Source: Monilinia fructicola (Eukaryota; Ascomycota; Leotiomycetes; Helotiales; Sclerotiniaceae). From it: a stretch of 64,000 nucleotides of DNA. Below are positions 57,338 to 64,000 of the stretch, in pieces (position 1 is the first letter of the stretch; every line of letters begins with the position of its first letter). The notes below the pieces were generated by a model, which ran no database searches, was not told the origin of the DNA, and saw only the letters and a list, made by a program, of their open reading frames with translations. Made by a program: the position numbers and the translations under genes. Where the stretch lies: the NCBI GenBank assembly GCA_008692225.1, contig VICG01000016.1, forward strand, positions 1,570,001 to 1,634,000, written 5' to 3'.

Positions 57338-60300
57338 TTACCCTACCCAAGCCAACGAATGTTCCAAGACTTCCAAGTCAATGCATCTACCAAGCACCCC
57401 ACGCCAGCCACCCCTAGGCCACCTCCTAACCCCCCACTTCCTCCCCTCATCCAACACCACCATGCCCAGACCAAAGGCCGCGGGCAAGAAAAAGTGTTCC
57501 GCGGGTCCACTGCTCGTTCCAAGCGCATTCTGTGATTGGGGGATGGAAAGCCAGGAGATAGCCATCGGGAGGGCAAAGGGGATCGCGGGAAAGATGAAGA
57601 GGTTCTGTGTTGCGGGGCTCGGGATGGGCGGGTGTTGAAAGATACTGAGGCCGCGGGTGTGGAGCGCGAGGAGGGAGAAGATTTGCCTAAACGGGGGGAG
57701 AGCGCGGGTGTTAGTGCTTGGAGGGGGGGGTTAATTGGGGGGTTTGGGGAGCTTGGGGGTGCGGGTCGGGGTCGGGGCGGGAGGCACATACCAGATGATG
57801 ATCATGAGAAACGAGGAGAGGATCTGCGGCAGGCCGAATGCCACGTTGGCCATGACGGGCCAAAACTCGGAAAAGGAGCCGGCGGGTAGCAGGTACGCGA
57901 TGGTTCTCTTCAGGTTGTCAAAGACGACTCGTCGGCGACAACCGCGCCGAAGGATTCGAGGAGAACCATGTCGGCGGCTTCGATTGCGATATCCGAGCCG
58001 CTTCCGAGGGCGATGCCAATGTCGGCGGCTTTGAGCGAGGGCGCGTCGTTCACGCCGTCGCCCGTCATGGCGACGATCTCGTGGCGTGTTTGGAATTCCC
58101 GCACGATGCGGAGTTTTTGCTCGGGCGTGGTGCGCGCGAAGACGATCTCCTCGTGTCTGCAGAGTTGCGCCCATTGGGTGTCGTTGAGGAGGATCATCTC
58201 TGGTCCGCTGAGCACGATGGATGTTGCGCGAGGGGCCGGCGGCATCTCTTTGTTGTCGTTCTCGGACGGGGGGCCGGAGTCGGGATGGGGTTTGTGTCGG
58301 GAGAGGGACGAGACATCTTTGACCATGTCCGGGGGGTTGGTTATGATGCCGCATTCGGTGGCGATGGCTTGCGCCGTTAGTGCAAGGTCTCCCGTTACCT
58401 ATCATCATGTCAGTCGAGTGTACAAAATGGAGGAGGGCGGAGCTCCTACCATGAAGATCCGAATCCCAGCTCGTCGCAATGTGGAAACGACCGAGGGGAT
58501 TCCGTCACGGGGTGGATCGACAATACCAAGCAGAGCTACCAATGTTAGGCCCGACCGGGCATGGGGTGATATCTCGGTTTCATGGTGGCTTGATTCGGGA
58601 GCTGTCCTCAATTCGTCTTTTCTGATCGTTTTTCGTGCTAGCAGAATGACTCGTCTGCCTTCTCTTGCCCAGCCGTTCTTGATTTCGTCAATCTCACCAA
58701 GGGTTTCGTCATCGAGCTCTTTCGAATCCCCGTCAATGGTAGTATACCTTGAGCATCGCGTGATCAATATATCCGGAGCCCCTTTAATGGTTAAAAGGCT
58801 GGGGGAAGAAAATCAGTTATTCTCTCACACGGGAAAATGGCATCTTACGTATCGTCGGAGCCAAAACTCGCGGCTTCTGCTTCTGGCAGAGCATAAGTCA
58901 AGCCGGAGGGTTCGGTAAGTGCCAGGGTTCGTAGCATGTATTTGTTCTTGCTGTTGAACGCCAATTCGAACGTTTTCCTCCACGCGTTTCGCAGTGCGGA
59001 AACGGGCCCCAGTGATTCGGAGAATCGTAATACAGCTTGATCCGTGGCGTCGCCGTTGATCTTTCTCTCCGGTAAGGGAAGGTGTACGCTGCTCGCATCG
59101 AACTCTCCGGGATTGCACAGTCCGGCAATGGCTCTCATTTGGGAGATGGCGGTTTTACCGCGGCCACTGGACATCATTTCATCTCTTGCAGTTTGAGGAG
59201 TCATGGTATGTGTTCCCATGCTGCATTCAGTGACGAACATTTTATTCTAGATATACTTAGTCTCTGGGTGGTTTGGTTGAGGATTCTCCCGTACCTTTGT
59301 AAGCGTGCCTGTCTTGTCTGAACAGATGACACTGACTGCGCCTAGAGTCTCAACCGCCTTCAAGGATTTACACAGGATTTTATTCTTGCGCATAAGATTT
59401 GCGGTAATGGTGAGGGATGCCGTCAAAGCAATCGGAAGACCTTAGGGGATAAATGCAATGGTGACAGAAACACAGTCCACGATCAGAGTTGGCACGTTGA
59501 TCCAATCCGGGTATGATTTTCTCAAGTATGCTGCCCTATCCTATAGATCAGCATTTGGTTTCCGGGGTCTCATGGATATCGCGATGCGCGTACCATATTA
59601 TGATAACAAGAACGATCACTAGGACAAAGTTGAGAACTTCTCGTTCAAGAGTCGTCATTCCGGTTTTGGGGGCGTTGGTTAATTTGGCAATTCTTCCAAA
59701 AACCGCTGTATCACCAGTAGCAACAACGATACCAAGACCGCTCCCAGAGATACAATGAATTCCTTGCAATCCGATACACTTGGTCTCTAGATAATTCTCA
59801 TCCGTGTTGTCCACCATCCCAGATAGTGGAAGTGATTCGCCTAACGTCGCCATTAGTTTCCGGAAGGTACACAGCTCCAGGGGGCATTGCATTACCGGTT
59901 AGAATAGATCGATCAAACTTTGCGTCCGAAGACATTTCAATAAATCGAACATCAGCCGGAAGCTTATTGCCCGCTTTGAGGTATAAAACATCTCCGGGGA
60001 CAATATCACTGGCGACGACAGTGACTTGAGCTCCATCTCTCAACAATAAGCAGTTATCCGGTAACATAGTCGTTATCGAAGCCATAACCCGAGATGAAGA
60101 CCAATCTTGCCACGCATTGAAAGCTGCTTGGATGAAGAACACTGCCAACAGAACGATAGCCAAAGCCAAGTTTCCTTGTGCCGGCGGATCTCCCAGGGGC
60201 TTTCGGGAAACAAATACGAGAATGGCGCCGAGGAGAAGAATAGATCCAAATCCTTTAAAAAAGTACCCAAGCACATTTTGAAAGAGGGTGTTGGGGGAGT

Positions 60301-60756
60301 GGGATGGGGTATTCTTCCCATATTGTGATAATCTCCGATGTACTTGTTCTTTTGAGAGACCTTGAGTTGCAGATGTTGACAGGCGCTTGAGAATCTCATC
60401 CGGCGTGATGGTATGCCAATCCAAATCCGAGAGGTCTAGAAATACGTCAAGATGTTGATGTGAATTCAGGTCTTGGGATACGAACCTTTGGCTGCCGATT
60501 TCTTTGCAAGTTGGACTTCTGCCGCATTTTTTTCTTGCGATCCTGAGATTTGGAATGATACGGTTCGGTACTGGATGGGAAGGGCCGATGATAGTTCGAT
60601 CGATGAACGTCTGTGAGGTCGAATACTTAGACTATCATGATCGACTGAGCTCCTTGAGTTTCTTCGCTCTAAGGCGGGGAAATTTCTTACTCCAGATTCT
60701 ACATCGACATAATGGATTCGACGAGAATGTGACTCTTTCTCTCCATCTTCTGTCAT
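57338..60756 (-). pseudogene. P-type ATPase, Na,K-ATPase alpha-like, broken
   Basis: Remains of a cation pump of the type II P-type ATPase group (closest in look to Na,K-ATPase alpha/PIIC pumps). Eight exons can be read, with introns 60485-60436, 59895-59841, 59593-59536, 59294-59247, 58848-58799, 58449-58399 and 57791-57687. Motifs present: actuator LTGES, phosphorylation site SVICSDKTGTLTK, nucleotide-binding TIKGAPDIL, and hinge [20 protein letters not shown]. Lesions: a TAA at 59442-59444 where the membrane motif should read IPEGLP, giving IP*GLP; a frame change near 57930-57940 between ESFGAVV and [10 protein letters not shown] that looks like loss of about 13 bases; and loss of roughly 100 or more residues between FLMIIIW and the C-terminal HTRGLSIFQHPP, so several late membrane helices are missing. 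The end AFGLGMVVLDEGRKWGVRRW is still recognisable. Start taken at MTEDGEKESHSRRIHY; an in-frame ATG at 60846 is possible. The 3' third is much more GC-rich than the rest. Confidence 0.85.
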
Positions 60757-62225
60757 CTTGGTTGGATAGCAACGGCTTGGGCAGGGTGGTGTTGGTGCAA
60801 GGAGATTTTCATGTAAAGCTCGGAATATAAGAAAGAATCTTGTCAACAGATGAGCCTGAATAACAAAGTGTTTTCCAGCAAGTATTGCCTCAAACTTGCA
60901 AGAAGATGAAGATACTTGATTGATTGCTTGAATATCAGGGGGGGCTCAATATTTGAAGGTTCAAGGGGTACAAGATCTGACAGCCAGCCTATTTACTTGC
61001 TTTGATAAACCTGATCAACAGCTGAGCTTCAAAATCCACCATCATAAGGTCTCGTGGAATAGTCCAGAGTAGGAACCATCTCCCGTCACATTTGATCCCA
61101 CTCTTTTAACAAATTTGAGCTAGACTTTGGCGAAGTCACGATAAATCGCTCATACAAACTCTCCACCAAAACAACGAACTGAGAGATTTTGATATCAATG
61201 AGGCAGCTGAAATCCATGTGATCAGTTGAAATGTATGGAGACCGAGGAGCTGGCACGCGTTTTGATTGCAATCCTCAAACGTGCTACTTTCTCTAACATT
61301 ACATTATGGATAATCATTACATCTCACACTTGTTAATGTAAAGTTCAAGGTAGCCTATCATACACTTATCGACCCAGCCCTCGAATTCTTCGACAAGATT
61401 CGCGATTTACCTAGAGACTCGAGTAGGAGCAATGATGAACTTCATTGCAGCTGTTGAAAAATTTCATCGACGCGAGGAAAATGCATCATAGAAGAAGAAA
61501 TTACCCCTGGAAGGTCCCCGGCCAATGATGTTAACCGAAGTAAGCCGCTCCACCCAATTCGAACATCCCATTATCAAAACGAAGCAAAACATCATGTTTT
61601 AGGACGCAAATAAGAATCATTGTTCTATTCTTTCTGCCATGAAATGCCTCATATGATTTATGAAGGATTCTTGGGATCTCTCAACAGCTTGGTTTAAATA
61701 TTGTTTGTTGTACCTTCCGCATTCGGATATTCAAGTAACCAGCCCATGGACGCCACCATCTATTGCTCTGGCAGAAGCCTGAGATGGGTTAGACGGTCGA
61801 CTTACTAGCTGGAGAGTATCTCAATGTACTTTGTATATGCTGCTCCTTGGCCAGCCGAGCCTGGGGCTCAAGAAATCGAAGTATAACGCGGAATGCTTTC
61901 TAAAATACAGCGGTAGCACGATGTAGTTAGCAAGTATATCCGTGTTAGAGAACGCTTCGATGCTCGGAACAGATAGAGGAAAATAAAGCCTCATACTGAC
62001 TTCATTTTCGCTCTGACTACTTGTTCAATGGGGACTCATGATTTATTCCTATTAATGATGGACCGATGTCCTTCTTGCAGGTTATGCTCTTGCTTTAATT
62101 GAAATACCGTCCAAGGACGCTTGCTTTTTTTTTCGGAGACATGTCTTTTTCAAATTCATGAGCTCTTCATTTGGCTGAAATTCATATAATATTTGAGGAA
62201 TCTATATTATCAAGTCGATATTCTT

Positions 62226-62233
62226 GTATATAA
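62226..62233 (+). promoter_or_regulatory. TATA box for the gene at 62419
   Basis: TATATAAA about 190 bp before the ATG. Confidence 0.5.
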
Positions 62234-62353
62234 ACTTAGTGGAGTTGTATTGAGCTTGTGATGTTATATCAGTGTCAACACTCAACAACTTCACCTCTTA
62301 GAATTCCACAAACTACACAAACTCCACATAGATCATCCTTATTCCACACTCAT

Positions 62354-62388
62354 TCTCACACACACACACACTCTCTCTCTCTCTCTCC
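62354..62388. repeat. (CA)n(CT)n compound microsatellite
   Basis: A CA run passes directly into a CT run in the presumed 5' leader of the gene at 62419. Confidence 0.85.
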
Positions 62389-62418
62389 TTCCAACAAAGC
62401 GAGTCTCCACTTCACAGA

Positions 62419-63017
62419 ATGCACTATGCACCACATTTCGAGTTCCTCTCCACCGCTATCTCACTTCTCATCTCAAGTCACCGCAACATCATTCATTTCT
62501 ATCCACACATATTCGTAAGTTTGACATACGAATTCAACCTCTAACCCTCCCCTCCCCTTTTCTCCTCCCCCTCCGATAAATCCCAACTAATCACCCCCAG
62601 CCCAGTGCAAACCCAAACATCCCCTTCATCTCGCATACGCAGAGACTCCCTTTGTTTCTAACCAGCCCCAATCCCCACCAATCCCCCATCCTAAACACCA
62701 GCACACTCTTCCTATCATTCATCCTCCTCTCAAGCCTCTACATCCATAACACACACGTCAAGTTCCACGCTTTTATTGTGCCCGTCGCTTTCAGCATTGC
62801 TTGGGGCGTATTAATCATAAAAGGAGTGGCTGTTCCCACGGACTTTGTTTTGTTTACTATATTTCCATGGCTGGTATTTGTTGGCCTGATGGGGAGTAGA
62901 GTGTGTGTGCAGGATTTGTGTGTTTTTGGAAGGAAGAGTCGGAGGGAGGATGCTGCGATTGGTAGAGATGAGGAATCCCCCTTTATTCAGGAAGAAGTGT
63001 CGGCTATGTGTAGATAA
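62419..63017 (+). CDS. Small multi-pass membrane protein, unknown role
   Basis: 170 residues from exons 62419-62514 and 62601-63017 across an 86-bp phase-0 intron (GTAAGT donor, CAACTAATC branch site, CCCCCAG acceptor). N-terminus MHYAPHFEFLSTAISLLISS has a first hydrophobic stretch. After a polar linker (HTQRLPLFLTSPNPHQSPIL) come three hydrophobic segments: LFLSFILLSSLYI, AFIVPVAFSIAWGVLII and FVLFTIFPWLVFVGLMG. A charged tail ends EESPFIQEEVSAMCR. No family recognised; the ATG is preferred because it gives a continuous frame with the perfect donor. TATA box and CA/CT repeat lie upstream. Confidence 0.6.
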
Positions 63018-64000
63018 AATCCAATCATACATGTGCGGCTCGAGGGGTATTATAGGAGGTGTGAAAGAAGTGCCCAAATCTTAAGTAAGTACAGCACTTG
63101 AGTTTTCTGTTTCCATATCAATGTCAACTTAATTCCGTACTTAGAAAGCCGGTTGTTATTGGATGAGAGATGATGGCTTGGGTATATATGCAGTAGATCC
63201 CATACTTGCAGCTGCATTCCTGGAATCACCTCAACTCACCAGCGGGGCTTCTCAAATGAGATAGAAACAAGATTCCAAAACGCTGTGTCGAATCATCCAG
63301 GATTCTGGGGGTGTTTGGGCTCTTTGGGGTATCCCAATGTTGGGTCTCGTATGAAAACTCGGGTTGGTTCGAAGTACTGGTGTTGTGTAGATAATGCGGG
63401 ATGTTGGACGTGTCTAATTCTCAACTTCATTTGACATGATAGCCAAGGTATACTGGCTACGAGTAAAGTTACTCGGTGTTGTAATCTCCATTTCGACTTG
63501 GTTCTGAAGAGAAACTTCGAGCGAAAAAATCTGTTGATTTTCTCCCACGGATAAAGATGGTGCTCGCTCGAGGCTAGATGGATGAAATAATTTTCTTTGG
63601 CAAAAGAATATGGAAGTGATGCTTTTTTGGCCAATCAGCAGAGAATTGAGGACGTCTTAAGGATGACTTTGTTTGATATCTTTTCTGGAATTCTTCCGTA
63701 TTCTCAACTTATCCCCCTTTTCTCGTGGACTTTCTCGCGTTGAAATGAATTCTTTGTGTTTACGTCGATGTCTTTTAGAGCCTAGTCACAAGCAAATTGG
63801 CCGTGATATTATCAACCATAATCACACAAAATGAACATACATACTTGACTGTAAATCAAGACTCGGTGTCATTGAAGTACATTGATAGTTTACTATAGGG
63901 CTCGTAGCTTTTAAGTTATTAGATTGTATTTTCTGATATTCACTCGACTTATGCTTCGAATGTGTGGCTTTTGTTTCCTTCGCTTGTATCAGTCGTCAAA
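63018..64000. other. Right-end intergenic region
   Basis: About 1 kb to the window edge. A 113-codon minus-strand frame at 63293-63634 has no domain or promoter support. No gene called. Confidence 0.45.

Larger units (their letters stand above)
60847..62418. other. Intergenic, ATPase pseudogene / membrane protein (divergent)
   Basis: 1.6 kb with no supported gene. The right end carries a TATA box and a microsatellite leader for the gene at 62419. Confidence 0.5.

Noticed and set aside
57968..58918. 316-codon plus-strand ORF
   Set aside because: Antisense of the ATPase exons that carry the DGVNDAP and KGAP motifs; runs across their introns and resembles no protein.
63293..63634. 113-codon minus-strand ORF
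   Set aside because: No hydrophobic pattern, domain or regulatory support.
1..64000. tRNA, rRNA, CRISPR arrays, telomere repeats, transposases
   Set aside because: Looked for B-box-like GGTTCGANTCC with cloverleaf context, spaced repeats, TTAGGG runs and transposase or reverse-transcriptase motifs; none was convincing. Short T-rich or GTTCGA matches lacked the rest of a tRNA.

Overview
The window reads as a nuclear chromosome segment of a filamentous ascomycete. The evidence is short GT-AG introns (about 45-100 bp) with CTAAC/CTGAC branch sites, fungal versions of housekeeping genes (Cdc37, clathrin light chain, an Rtt103-type CID protein, COX7, Nup82, CBP20, mL60/MRP-L31, Trs20, histone H4), a DUF6594 membrane protein, and moderate GC with AT-rich spacers. 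A leotiomycete, for example a Sclerotiniaceae relative, fits best, but that is inference from general protein character and not from a search.

Layout. 0-1 kb: the 3' end of a GC-rich amino-acid permease. 1.7-15.6 kb: a secreted protein, a DUF6594 protein, two small paralogous Tudor/SH3-like genes, a mitochondrial Mdl1-like ABC transporter and CDC37. Four of these genes carry single-base frame breaks (10 in all), clustered in this part only. 15.9-24.5 kb: intact clathrin light chain, CID protein, a proline-rich protein, COX7, and a mitochondrial PPR-like protein that shares a promoter with COX7. 24.5-47 kb: gene-poor, holding a small basic protein with repeated GSILSL motifs (28.9 kb), a Myb/SANT-like regulator (38.7 kb) and an orphan ORF (46.4 kb). 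47.8-53.4 kb: a compact housekeeping cluster (Nup82, CBP20, MRP-L31, Trs20), all intact. 55.8 kb: a solitary histone H4. 57.3-60.8 kb: a Na,K-ATPase-like P-type ATPase that is a pseudogene (stop codon in the PEGLP motif, a frame-breaking small deletion, and loss of membrane segments). 62.4 kb: a small multi-pass membrane protein.

The genes do not form one pathway. The linkages that may be functional are the divergent promoters COX7/PPR, clathrin light chain/CID protein and MRP-L31/TRS20, and the pair of small beta-barrel-like paralogs at 7.6-9.8 kb. Most small genes here are visible only after splicing by eye, so exon limits are predictions from splice consensus and reading-frame continuity; no transcript data or database search was available.
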